Shown here: piece after piece, positions 13,337-27,254 of the stretch
Position numbering within the stretch: the stretch's first letter is position 1
Layout: the number at the start of each line of letters is the position of its first letter
Assembly: GCA_964057225.1 (NCBI GenBank)
Contig: OZ059897.1
Coordinates: 20,646,001 to 20,710,000, forward strand
Direction of reading: 5' to 3'
Source: Auanema rhodensis
Lineage: Eukaryota; Nematoda; Chromadorea; Rhabditida; Rhabditidae
DNA: 64,000 nucleotides
The notes under the pieces: model-generated
Told to the model about the DNA's origin: nothing
Databases searched by the model: none
What the model saw: the letters and a program-made list of their open reading frames with translations, nothing else
Position numbers and translations under genes: made by a program

Positions 13337-16300
13337 CATCGAATGCACTATACTACATTGAGAAACGCTTAATACAAAAATTAGTTATGATCGTTTGAAA
13401 AATGATGCATTAGTGTATGTTGAGTTTCCATGTACACTCAACATTGCTTCCAAAAACATTTTGACAAAAATTTTTTCGAAAAATTTCAAAATAATTTAGC
13501 AAAAAGTAGATGTTTTTAGATTTCTTTTTTCAAGGCAAAGACGATGGACGATGTTATTTAACGAAAAAATTAATTCTTCAGGGTGAAAATCGAGGATATA
13601 AGTGTAAACTTATATCAGTTGATATCTCGGTGCATTTTTAAGCTAGCGCGAATCTGATAACACAGATCGACGCAGCTTAAAAATCCGCATCGAATGCACT
13701 ATACTACATGGAAGAACGCTTAATACAAAAATTAGTTATGATCGTTTGAAAAATGATGCATTAGTGTATGTTGAGTTTCCATGTACACTCAACATTGCTT
13801 CCAAAAACATTTTGACAAAAATTTTTTCGAAAAATTTCAAAATAATTTAGCAAAAAGTAGATGTTTTTAGATTCCTTTTCTCAAGGCAAAGACGATGGAC
13901 AATGTTATTCAACGAAAAAATTAATTCTTCAGGGTGAAAATCGAGGATATAAGTGTAAACTTATATCAGTTGATATCTTGGTGCATTTTTAAGCTAGCGC
14001 AAATCTGATAACACAGATCGACGCAGCTTAAAAATCCGCATCGAATGCACTATACTACATTGAGAAACGCTTAATACAAAAATTAGTTATGATCGTTTGA
14101 AAAATGATGCATTAGTGTATGTTGAGTTTCCATGTACACTCAACATTGCTTCCAAAAACATTTTGACAAAAATTTTTTCGAAAAATTTCAAAATAATTTA
14201 GCAAAAAGTAGATGTTTTTAGATTCCTTTTCTCAAGGCAAAGACGATGGACAATGTTATTCAACGAAAAAATTAATTCTTCAGGGTGAAAATCGAGGATA
14301 TAAGTGTAAACTTATATCAGTTGATATCTTGGTGCATTTTTAAGCTAGCGCAAATCTGATAACACAGATCGACGCAGCTTAAAAATCCGCATCGAATGCA
14401 CTATACTACATTGAGAAACGCTTAATACAAAAATTAGTTATGATCGTTTGAAAAATGATGCATTAGTGTATGTTGAGTTTCCATGTACACTCAACATTGC
14501 TTCCAAAAACATTTTGACAAAAATTTTTTCGAAAAATTTCAAAATAATTTAGCAAAAAGTAGATGTTTTTAGATTTCTTTTTTCAAGGCAAAGACGATGG
14601 ACAATGTTATTTAACGAAAAAATTAATTCTTCAGGGTGAAAATCGAGGATATAAGTGTAAACTTATATCAGTTGATATCTCGGTGCATTTTTAAGCTAGC
14701 GCGAATCTGATAACACAGATCGACGCAGCTTAAAAATCCGCATCGAATGCACTATACTACATGGAAGAACGCTTAATACAAAAATTAGTTATGATCGTTT
14801 GAAAAATGATGCATTAGTGTATGTTGAGTTTCCATGTACACTCAACATTGCTTCCAAAAACATTTTGACAAAAATTTTTTCGAAAAATTTCAAAATAATT
14901 TAGCAAAAAGTAGATGTTTTTAGATTCCTTTTCTCAAGGCAAAGACGATGGACAATGTTATTCAACGAAAAAATTATTTCTTCAGGGTGAAAATCGAGGA
15001 TATAAGTGTGAACTTATATCAGTTGATATCTCGGTGCATTTTTAAGCTAGCGCAAATCTGATAACACAGATCGACGCAGCTTAAAAATCCGCATCGAATG
15101 CACTATACTACATTGAGAAACGATTAATACAAAAATTAGTTATGATCGTTTGAAAAATGATGCATTAGTGTATGTTGAGTTTCCATGTACACTCAACATT
15201 GCTTCCAAAAACATTTTGACAAAAATTTTTTCGAAAAATTTCAAAATAATTTAGCAAAAAGTAGATGTTTTTAGATTCCTTTTTTCAAGGCAAAGACGAT
15301 GGACAATGTTATTCAACGAAAAAATTGATTCTTCAGGGTGAAAATCGAGGATATAAGTGTAAACTTATATCAGTTGATATCTCGGTGCATTTTTAAGCTA
15401 GCGCGAATCTGATAACACAGATCGACGCAGCTTAAAAATCCGCATCGAATGCACTATACTACATTGAGAAACGCTTAATACAAAAATTAGTTATGATCGT
15501 TTGAAAAATGATGCATTAGTGTATGTTGAGTTTCCATGTACACTCAACATTGCTTCCAAAAACATTTTGACAAAAATTTTTTCGAAAAATTTCAAAATAA
15601 TTTAGCAAAAAGTAGATGTTTTTAGATTCCTTTTCTCAAGGCAAAGACGATGGACAATGTTATTCAACGAAAAAATTATTTCTTCAGGGTGAAAATCGAG
15701 GATATAAGTGTGAACTTATATCAGTTGATATCTCGGTGCATTTTTAAGCTAGCGCAAATCTGATAACACAGATCGACGCAGCTTAAAAATCCGCATCGAA
15801 TGCACTATACTACATTGAGAAACGCTTAATACAAAAATTAGTTATGATCGTTTGAAAAATGATGCATTAGTGTATGTTGAGTTTCCATGTACACTCAACA
15901 TTGCTTCCAAAAACATTTTGACAAAAATTTTTTCGAAAAATTTCATAATAATTTAGCAAAAAGTAGATGTTTTTAGATTCCTTTTTTCAAGGCAAAGACG
16001 ATGGACAATGTTATTCAACGAAAAAATTATTTCTTCAGGGTGAAAATCGAGGATATAAGTGTGAACTTATATCAGTTGATATCTCGGTGCATTTTTAAGC
16101 TAGCGCAAATCTGATAACACAGATCGACGCAGCTTAAAAATCCGCATCGAATGCACTATACTACATTGAGAAACGCTTAATACAAAAATTAGTTATGATC
16201 GTTTGAAAAATGATGCATTAGTGTATGTTGAGTTTCCATGTACACTCAACATTGCTTCCAAAAACATTTTGACAAAAATTTTTTCGAAAAATTTCAAAAT

Positions 16301-16495
16301 AATTTAGCAAAAAGTAGATGTTTTTAGATTCCTTTTTTCAAGGCAAAGACGATGGACAATGTTATTCAACGAAAAAATTAATTCTTCAGGGTGAAAATCG
16401 AGGATATAAGTGTGAACTTATATCAGTTGATATCTTGGTGCATTTTTAAGCTAGCGCAAATCTGATAACACAGATCGACGCAGCTTAAAAATCCG

Positions 16496-17550
16496 CATCG
16501 AATGCACTATACTACATGGAAGAACGCTTAATACAAAAATTAGTTATGATCGTTTGGAAAATGATGCATTAGTGTATGTTGAGTTTCCATGTACACTCAA
16601 CATTGCTTCCAAAAACATTTTGACAAAAATTTTTTCGAAAAATTTCAAAATAATTTAGCAAAAAGTAGATGTTTTTAGATTCCTTTTTTCAAGGCAAAGA
16701 CGATGGACAATGTTATTCAACGAAAAAAATTATTTCTTCAGGGTGAAAATCGAGGATATAAGTGTGAACTTATATCAGTTGATATCTCGGTGCATTTTTA
16801 AGCTAGCGCAAATCTGATAACACAGATCGACGCAGCTTAAAAATCCGCATCGAATGCACTATACTACATGGAAGAACGCTTAATACAAAAATTAGTTATG
16901 ATCGTTTGAAAAATGATGCATTAGTGTATGTTGAGTTTCCATGTACACTCAACATTGCTTCCAAAAACATTTTGACAAAAATTTTTTCGAAAAATTTCAA
17001 AATAATTTAGCAAAAAGTAGATGTTTTTAGATTTCTTTTTTCAAGGCAAAGACGATGGACAATGTTATTCAACGAAAAAATTAATTCTTCAGGGTGAAAA
17101 TCGAGGATATAAGTGTAAACTTATATCAGTTGATATCTTGGTGCATTTTTAAGCTAGCGCAAATCTGATAACACAGATCGACGCAGCTTAAAAATCCGCA
17201 TCGAATGCACTATACTACATTGAGAAACGCTTAATACAAAAATTAGTTATGATCGTTTGAAAAATGATGCATTAGTGTATGTTGAGTTTCCATGTACACT
17301 CAACATTGCTTCCAAAAACATTTTGACAAAAATTTTTTCGAAAAATTTCAAAATAATTTAGCAAAAAGTAGATGTTTTTAGATTCCTTTTTTCAAGGCAA
17401 AGACGATGGACAATGTTATTCAACGAAAAAAATTATTTCTTCAGGGTGAAAATCGAGGATATAAGTGTGAACTTATATCAGTTGATATCTCGGTGCATTT
17501 TTAAGCTAGCGCAAATCTGATAACACAGATCGACGCAGCTTAAAAATCCG
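16496..17550. repeat. 2-unit duplication carrying a +1 A insertion (units 48-50)
   Basis: Units 48 (16496-16847) and 50 (17199-17550) are each 352 bp. Both have one extra A in the A-run before ttatttc (cgaaaaaaat at 16721 and 17424), 703 bp apart. Units 49 and 51 match each other (tggaag, T187, C223, T292). The extra A therefore probably arose once and was copied with a 2-unit shift. Unit 48 has tggaag and G62 at its 5' end while unit 50 has ttgag and A62, so the shared stretch covers only part of the first unit. Confidence 0.85.
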
Positions 17551-18603
17551 CATCGAATGCACTATACTACATGGAAGAACGCTTAATACAAAAATTAGTT
17601 ATGATCGTTTGAAAAATGATGCATTAGTGTATGTTGAGTTTCCATGTACACTCAACATTGCTTCCAAAAACATTTTGACAAAAATTTTTTCGAAAAATTT
17701 CAAAATAATTTAGCAAAAAGTAGATGTTTTTAGATTTCTTTTTTCAAGGCAAAGACGATGGACAATGTTATTCAACGAAAAAATTAATTCTTCAGGGTGA
17801 AAATCGAGGATATAAGTGTAAACTTATATCAGTTGATATCTTGGTGCATTTTTAAGCTAGCGCAAATCTGATAACACAGATCGACGCAGCTTAAAAATCC
17901 GCATCGAATGCACTATACTACATTGAGAAACGCTTAATACAAAAATTAGTTATGATCGTTTGAAAAATGATGCATTAGTGTATGTTGAGTTTCCATGTAC
18001 ACTCAACATTGCTTCCAAAAACATTTTGACAAAAATTTTTTCGAAAAATTTCGAAATAATTTAGCAAAAAGTAGATGTTTTTAGATTTCTTTTTTCAAGG
18101 CAAAGACGATGGACAATGTTATTTAACGAAAAAATTAATTCTTCAGGGTGAAAATCGAGGATATAAGTGTAAACTTATATCAGTTGATATCTCGGTGCAT
18201 TTTTAAGCTAGCGCGAATCTGATAACACAGATCGACGCAGCTTAAAAATCCGCATCGAATGCACTATACTACATGGAAGAACGTTTAATACAAAAATTAG
18301 TTATGATCGTTTGAAAAATGATGCATTAGTGTATGTTGAGTTTCCATGTACACTCAACATTGCTTCCAAAAACATTTTGACAAAAATTTTTTCGAAAAAT
18401 TTCAAAATAATTTAGCAAAAAGTAGATGTTTTTAGATTCCTTTTCTCAAGGCAAAGACGATGGACAATGTTATTCAACGAAAAAATTATTTCTTCAGGGT
18501 GAAAATCGAGGATATAAGTGTGAACTTATATCAGTTGATATCTCGGTGCATTTTTAAGCTAGCGCAAATCTGATAACACAGATCGACGCAGCTTAAAAAT
18601 CCG

Positions 18604-21060
18604 CATCGAATGCACTATACTACATTGAGAAACGCTTAATACAAAAATTAGTTATGATCGTTTGAAAAATGATGCATTAGTGTATGTTGAGTTTCCATGT
18701 ACACTCAACATTGCTTCCAAAAACATTTTGACAAAAATTTTTTCGAAAAATTTCAAAATAATTTAGCAAAAAGTAGATGTTTTTAGATTCCTTTTTTCAA
18801 GGCAAAGACGATGGACAATGTTATTCAACGAAAAAATTAATTCTTCAGGGTGAAAATCGAGGATATAAGTGTAAACTTATATCAGTTGATATCTTGGTGC
18901 ATTTTTAAGCTAGCGCAAATCTGATAACACAGATCGACGCAGCTTAAAAATCCGCATCGAATGCACTATACTACATTGAGAAACGCTTAATACAAAAATT
19001 AGTTATGATCGTTTGAAAAATGATGCATTAGTGTATGTTGAGTTTCCATGTACACTCAACATTGCTTCCAAAAACATTTTGACAAAAATTTTTTCGAAAA
19101 ATTTCAAAATAATTTAGCAAAAAGTAGATGTTTTTAGATTTCTTTTTTCAAGGCAAAGACGATGGACAATGTTATTTAACGAAAAAATTAATTCTTCAGG
19201 GTGAAAATCGAGGATATAAGTGTAAACTTATATCAGTTGATATCTCGGTGCATTTTTAAGCTAGCGCAAATCTGATAACACAGATCGACACAGCTTAAAA
19301 ATCCGCATCGAATGCACTATACGACATTGAGAAACGCTTAATACAAAAATTAGTTATGATCGTTTGAAAAATGATGCATTAGTGTATGTTGAGTTTCCAT
19401 GTACACTCAACATTGCTTCCAAAAACATTTTGACAAAAATTTTTTCGAAAAATTTCAAAATAATTTAGCAAAAAGTAGATGTTTTTAGATTCCTTTTTTC
19501 AAGGCAAAGACGATGGACAATGTTATTCAACGAAAAAATTAATTCTTCAGGGTGAAAATCGAGGATATAAGTGTGAACTTATATCAGTTGATATCTCGGT
19601 ACATTTTTAAGCTAGCGCAAATCTGATAACACAGATCGACGCAGCTTAAAAATCCGCATCGAATGCACTTTACTACATGGAAGAACGCTTAATACAAAAA
19701 TTAGTTATGATCGTTTGGAAAATGATGCATTAGTGTATGTTGAGTTTCCATGTACACTCAACATTGCTTCCAAAAACATTTTGACAAAAATTTTTTCGAA
19801 AAATTTCAAAATAATTTAGCAAAAAGTAGATGTTTTTAGATTCCTTTTTTCAAGGCAAAGACGATGGACAATGTTATTCAACGAAAAAATTATTTCTTCA
19901 GGGTGAAAATCGAGGATATAAGTGTGAACTTATATCAGTTGATAACTCGGTGCATTTTTAAGCTAGCGCAAATCTGATAACACAGATCGACGCAGCTTAA
20001 AAATCCGCATAGAATGCACTATACTACATTGAGAAACGCTTAATACAAAAATTAGTTATGATCGTTTGAAAAATGATGCATTAGTGTATGTTGAGTTTCC
20101 ATGTACACTCAACATTGCTTCCAAAAACATTTTGACAAAAATTTTTTCGAAAAATTTCAAAATAATTTAGCAAAAAGTAGATGTTTTTAGATTCCTTTTT
20201 TCAAGGCAAAGACGATGGACAATGTTATTCAACGAAAAAATTAATTCTTCAGGGTGAAAATCGAGGATATAAGTGTAAACTTATATCAGTTGATATCTTG
20301 GTGCATTTTTAAGCTAGCGCAAATCTGATAACACAGATCGACGCAGCTTAAAAATCCGCATCGAATGCACTATACTACATTGAGAAACGCTTAATACAAA
20401 AATTAGTTATGATCGTTTGAAAAATGATGCATTAGTGTATGTTGAGTTTCCATGTACACTCAACATTGCTTCCAAAAACATTTTGACAAAAATTTTTTCG
20501 AAAAATTTCAAAATAATTTAGCAAAAAGTAGATGTTTTTAGATTTCTTTTTTCAAGGCAAAGACGATGGACAATGTTATTTAACGAAAAAATTAATTCTT
20601 CAGGGTGAAAATCGAGGATATAAGTGTAAACTTATATCAGTTGATATCTCGGTGCATTTTTAAGCTAGCGCAAATCTGATAACACAGATCGACACAGCTT
20701 AAAAATCCGCATCGAATGCACTATACGACATTGAGAAACGCTTAATACAAAAATTAGTTATGATCGTTTGAAAAATGATGCATTAGTGTATGTTGAGTTT
20801 CCATGTACACTCAACATTGCTTCCAAAAACATTTTGACAAAAATTTTTTCGAAAAATTTCAAAATAATTTAGCAAAAAGTAGATGTTTTTAGATTCCTTT
20901 TTTCAAGGCAAAGACGATGGACAATGTTATTCAACGAAAAAATTAATTCTTCAGGGTGAAAATCGAGGATATAAGTGTGAACTTATATCAGTTGATATCT
21001 CGGTACATTTTTAAGCTAGCGCAAATCTGATAACACAGATCGACGCAGCTTAAAAATCCG
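18604..21060. repeat. 4-unit tandem duplication (units 54-57 and 58-61)
   Basis: Units 54-56 match units 58-60 at +1404 bp: A336 (cgacac) at 19286 and 20690, then G18 plus G270/A296. The rare gcactttactac (near 19665 and 21069) marks units 57 and 61. Unit 61 (21061-21411) matches unit 57 only in its 5' part; from offset 187 on it has T187/T223/A270 instead. The duplication therefore ends inside unit 61, somewhere in the invariant core. Confidence 0.82.
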
Positions 21061-22464
21061 CATCGAATGCACTTTACTACATGGAAGAACGTTTAATACA
21101 AAAATTAGTTATGATCGTTTGGAAAATGATGCATTAGTGTATGTTGAGTTTCCATGTACACTCAACATTGCTTCCAAAAACATTTTGACAAAAATTTTTT
21201 CGAAAAATTTCAAAATAATTTAGCAAAAAGTAGATGTTTTTAGATTTCTTTTTTCAAGGCAAAGACGATGGACAATGTTATTTAACGAAAAAATTAATTC
21301 TTCAGGGTGAAAATCGAGGATATAAGTGTAAACTTATATCAGTTGATATCTCGGTGCATTTTTAAGCTAGCGCAAATCTGATAACACAGATCGACGCAGC
21401 TTAAAAATCCGCATCGAATGCACTATACTACATTGAGAAACGCTTAATACAAAAATTAGTTATGATCGTTTGAAAAATGATGCATTAGTGTATGTTGAGT
21501 TTCCATGTACACTCAACATTGCTTCCAAAAACATTTTGACAAAAATTTTTTCGAAAAATTTCAAAATAATTTAGCAAAAAGTAGATGTTTTTAGATTCCT
21601 TTTTTCAAGGCAAAGACGATGGACAATGTTATTCAACGAAAAAATTAATTCTTCAGGGTGAAAATCGAGGATATAAGTGTAAACTTATATCAGTTGATAT
21701 CTTGGTGCATTTTTAAGCTAGCGCAAATCTGATAACACAGATCGACGCAGCTTAAAAATCCGCATCGAATGCACTATACTACATTGAGAAACGCTTAATA
21801 CAAAAATTAGTTATGATCGTTTGAAAAATGATGCATTAGTGTATGTTGAGTTTCCATGTACACTCAACATTGCTTCCAAAAACATTTTGACAAAAATTTT
21901 TTCGAAAAATTTCAAAATAATTTAGCAAAAAGTAGATGTTTTTAGATTTCTTTTTTCAAGGCAAAGACGATGGACAATGTTATTTAACGAAAAAATTAAT
22001 TCTTCAGGGTGAAAATCGAGGATATAAGTGTAAACTTATATCAGTTGATATCTCGGTGCATTTTTAAGCTAGCGCAAATCTGATAACACAGATCGACGCA
22101 GCTTAAAAATCCGCATCGAATGCACTATACTACATTGAGAAACGCTTAATACAAAAATTAGTTATGATCGTTTGAAAAATGATGCATTAGTGTATGTTGA
22201 GTTTCCATGTACACTCAACATTGCTTCCAAAAACATTTTGACAAAAATTTTTTCGAAAAATTTCAAAATAATTTAGCAAAAAGTAGATGTTTTTAGATTC
22301 CTTTTTTCAAGGCAAAGACGATGGACAATGTTATTCAACGAAAAAATTAATTCTTCAGGGTGAAAATCGAGGATATAAGTGTAAACTTATATCAGTTGAT
22401 ATCTTGGTGCATTTTTAAGCTAGCGCAAATCTGATAACACAGATCGACGCAGCTTAAAAATCCG

Positions 22465-22691
22465 CGATTTTAAAAAAATTCGAAAAATTTCAAAATAATT
22501 TAGCAAAAAGTAGATGTTTTTAGATTCCTTTTTTCAAGGCAAAGACGATGGACCATGTTATTCAACGAAAAAAGTAATTCTTCAGGGTGAAAATCGAGGA
22601 TATAAGTGTGAACTTATATCAGTTGATATCTCGGTGCATTTTTAAGCTAGCGCAAATCTGATAACACAGATCGACGCAGCTTAAAAATCCG
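22465..22691. repeat. Truncated unit 65 (227 bp) with deletion junction
   Basis: After the normal end of unit 64 (tccgc at 22461-22465) the sequence reads gattttaaaaaaatt and rejoins the monomer at cgaaaaattt (22481, normally offset 141). The unit is 124 bp shorter than normal, and about 15 bp at the junction do not match the usual order. From 22481 on, the unit carries gaccatg and G234 (gtaattc, near 22574). These occur together otherwise only in units 135 and 142, near 47,000 and 49,500. The next unit, 66, also matches unit 136 (tggaag, C193, T237, G270). The right side of the junction therefore looks related to the distant 46-50 kb zone. Confidence 0.92.
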
Positions 22692-25600
22692 CATCGAATG
22701 CACTATACTACATGGAAGAACGCTTAATACAAAAATTAGTTATGATCGTTTGAAAAATGATGCATTAGTGTATGTTGAGTTTCCATGTACACTCAACATT
22801 GCTTCCAAAAACATTTTGACAAAAATTTTTTCGAAAAATTTCAAAATAATTTAGCAAAAAGTAGATGTTTTTAGATTCCTTTTCTCAAGGCAAAGACGAT
22901 GGACAATGTTATTCAACGAAAAAATTATTTCTTCAGGGTGAAAATCGAGGATATAAGTGTGAACTTATATCAGTTGATATCTCGGTGCATTTTTAAGCTA
23001 GCGCAAATCTGATAACACAGATCGACGCAGCTTAAAAATCCGCATCGAATGCACTATACTACATTGAGAAACGCTTAATACAAAAATTAGTTATGATCGT
23101 TTGAAAAATGATGCATTAGTGTATGTTGAGTTTCCATGTACACTCAACATTGCTTCCAAAAACATTTTGACAAAAATTTTTTCGAAAAATTTCAAAATAA
23201 TTTAGCAAAAAGTAGATGTTTTTAGATTCCTTTTTTCAAGGCAAAGACGATGGACAATGTTATTCAACGAAAAAATTAATTCTTCAGGGTGAAAATCGAG
23301 GATATAAGTGTAAACTTATATCAGTTGATATCTTGGTGCATTTTTAAGCTAGCGCAAATCTGATAACACAGATCGACGCAGCTTAAAAATCCGCATCGAA
23401 TGCACTATACTACATTGAAAAACGCTTAATACAAAAATTAGTTATGATCGTTTGAAAAATGATGCATTAGTGTATGTTGAGTTTCCATGTACACTCAACA
23501 TTGCTTCCAAAAACATTTTGACAAAAATTTTTTCGAAAAATTTCAAAATAATTTAGCAAAAAGTAGATGTTTTTAGATTCCTTTTTTCAAGGCAAAGACG
23601 ATGGACAATGTTATTTAACGAAAAAATTAATTCTTCAGGGTGAAAATCGAGGATATAAGTGTAAACTTATATCAGTTGATATCTCGGTGCATTTTTAAGC
23701 TAGCGCAAATCTGATAACACAGATCGACACAGCTTAAAAATCCGCATCGAATGCACTATACGACATTGAGAAACGCTTAATACAAAAATTAGTTATGATC
23801 GTTTGAAAAATGATGCATTAGTGTATGTTGAGTTTCCATGTACACTCAACATTGCTTCCAAAAACATTTTGACAAAAATTTTTTCGAAAAATTTCAAAAT
23901 AATTTAGCAAAAAGTAGATGTTTTTAGATTCCTTTTTTCAAGGCAAAGACGATGGACAATGTTATTCAACGAAAAAATTAATTCTTCAGGGTGAAAATCG
24001 AGGATATAAGTGTGAACTTATATCAGTTGATATCTCGGTACATTTTTAAGCTAGCGCAAATCTGATAACACAGATCGACGCAGCTTAAAAATCCGCATCG
24101 AATGCACTATACTACATGGAAGAACGCTTAATACAAAAATTAGTTATGATCGTTTTGAAAATGATGCATTAGTGTATGTTGAGTTTCCATGTACACTCAA
24201 CATTGCTTCCAAAAACATTTTGACAAAAATTTTTTCGAAAAATTTCAAAATAATTTAGCAAAAAGTAGATGTTTTTAGATTCCTTTTTTCAAGGCAAAGA
24301 CGATGGACAATGTTATTCCACGAAAAAATTATTTCTTCAGGGTGAAAATCGAGGATATAAGTGTGAACTTATATCAGTTGATATCTCGGTGCATTTTTAA
24401 GCTAGCGCAAATCTGATAACACAGATCGACGCAGCTTAAAAATCCGCATCGAATGCACTATACTACTTTGAGAAACGCTTAATACAAAAATTAGTTATGA
24501 TCGTTTGAAAAATGATGCATTAGTGTATGTTGAGTTTCCATGTACACTCAACATTGCTTCCAAAAACATTTTGACAAAAATTTTTTCGAAAAATTTCAAA
24601 ATAATTTAGCAAAAAGTAGATGTTTTTAGATTCCTTTTTTCAAGGCAAAGAGGATGGACAATGTTATTTAACGAAAAAATTAATTCTTCAGGGTGAAAAT
24701 CGAGGATATAAGTGTGAACTTATATCAGTTGATATCTCGGTGCATTTTTAAGCTAGCGCAAATCTGATAACACAGATCGACGCAGCTTAAAAATCCGCAT
24801 CGAATGCACTATACTACTTTGAGAAACGCTTAATACAAAAATTAGTTATGATCGTTTGAAAAATGATGCATTAGTGTATGTTGAGTTTCCATGTACACTC
24901 AACATTGCTTCCAAAAACATTTTGACAAAAATTTTTTCGAAAAATTTCAAAATAATTTAGCAAAAAGTAGATGTTTTTAGATTTCTTTTTTCAAGGCAAA
25001 GACGATGGACAATGTTATTTAACGAAAAAATTAATTCTTCAGGGTGAAAATCGAGGATATAAGTGTAAACTTATATCAGTTGATATCTCGGTGCATTTTT
25101 AAGCTAGCGCAAATCTGATAACACAGATCGACGCAGCTTAAAAATCCGCATCGAATGCACTATACTACATGGAAGAACGCTTAATACAAAAATTAGTTAT
25201 GATCGTTTGGAAAATGATGCATTAGTGTATGTTGAGTTTCCATGTACACTCAACATTGCTTCCAAAAACATTTTGACAAAAATTTTTTCGAAAAATTTCA
25301 AAATAATTTAGCAAAAAGTAGATGTTTTTAGATTCCTTTTTTCAAGGCAAAGACGATGGACAATGTTATTCAACGAAAAAATTATTTCTTCAGGGTGAAA
25401 ATCGAGGATATAAGTGTGAACTTATATCAGTTGATATCTCGGTGCATTTTTAAGCTAGCGCAAATCTGATAACACAGATCGACGCAGCTTAAAAATCCGC
25501 ATCGAATGCACTATACTACATTGAGAAACGCTTAATACAAAAATTAGTTATGATCGTTTGAAAAATGATGCATTAGTGTATGTTGAGTTTCCATGTACAC

Positions 25601-27254
25601 TCAACATTGCTTCCAAAAACATTTTGACAAAAATTTTTTCGAAAAATTTCAAAATAATTTAGCAAAAAGTAGATGTTTTTAGATTCCTTTTTTCAAGGCA
25701 AAGACGATGGACAATGTTATTCAACGAAAAAATTAATTCTTCAGGGTGAAAATCGAGGATATAAGTGTAAACTTATATCAGTTGATATCTTGGTGCATTT
25801 TTAAGCTAGCGCAAATCTGATAACACAGATCGACGCAGCTTAAAAATCCGCATCGAATGCACTATACTACATTGAGAAACGCTTAATACAAAAATTAGTT
25901 ATGATCGTTTGAAAAATGATGCATTAGTGTATGTTGAGTTTCCATGTACACTCAACATTGCTTCCAAAAACATTTTGACAAAAATTTTTTCGAAAAATTT
26001 CAAAATAATTTAGCAAAAAGTAGATGTTTTTAGATTCCTTTTTTCAAGGCAAAGACGATGGACAATGTTATTTAACGAAAAAATTAATTCTTCAGGGTGA
26101 AAATCGAGGATATAAGTGTAAACTTATATCAGTTGATATCTCGGTACATTTTTAAGCTAGCGCAAATCTGATAACACAGATCGACGCAGCTTAAAAATCC
26201 GCATCGAATGCACTATACTACATTGAGAAACGCTTAATACAAAAATTAGTTATGATCGTTTGAAAAATGATGCATTAGTGTATGTTGAGTTTCCATGTAC
26301 ACTCAACATTGCTTCCAAAAACATTTTGACAAAAATTTTTTCGAAAAATTTCAGAATAATTTAGCAAAAAGTAGATGTTTTTAGATTCCTTTTTTCAAGG
26401 CAAAGACGATGGACAATGTTATTCAACGAAAAAATTAATTCTTCAGGGTGAAAATCGAGGATATAAGTGTAAACTTATATCAGTTGATATCTTGGTGCAT
26501 TTTTAAGCTAGCGCAAATCTGATAACACAGATCGACGCAGCTTAAAAATCCGCATCGAATGCACTATACTACATTGAGAAACGCTTAATACAAAAATTAG
26601 TTATGATCGTTTGAAAAATGATGCATTAGTGTATGTTGAGTTTCCATGTACACTCAACATTGCTTCCAAAAACATTTTGACAAAAATTTTTTCGAAAAAT
26701 TTCAAAATAATTTAGCAAAAAGTAGATGTTTTTAGATTCCTTTTTTCAAGGCAAAGACGATGGACAATGTTATTTAACGAAAAAATTAATTCTTCAGGGT
26801 GAAAATCGAGGATATAAGTGTAAACTTATATCAGTTGATATCTCGGTGCATTTTTAAGCTAGCGCAAATCTGATAACACAGATCGACACAGCTTAAAAAT
26901 CCGCATCGAATGCACTATACGACATTGAGAAACGCTTAATACAAAAATTAGTTATGATCGTTTGAAAAATGATGCATTAGTGTATGTTGAGTTTCCATGT
27001 ACACTCAACATTGCTTCCAAAAACATTTTGACAAAAATTTTTTCGAAAAATTTCAAAATAATTTAGCAAAAAGTAGATGTTTTTAGATTCCTTTTTTCAA
27101 GGCAAAGACGATGGACAATGTTATTCAACGAAAAAATTAATTCTTCAGGGTGAAAATCGAGGATATAAGTGTAAACTTATATCAGTTGATATCTTGGTGC
27201 ATTTTTAAGCTAGCGCAAATCTGATAACACAGATCGACGCAGCTTAAAAATCCG

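Noticed and set aside
22466-22480. Insertion of a mobile element at the unit 65 junction
   Set aside because: Only about 15 bp are foreign, there is no target-site duplication or terminal repeat, and 124 bp are missing. A deletion with filler fits better.
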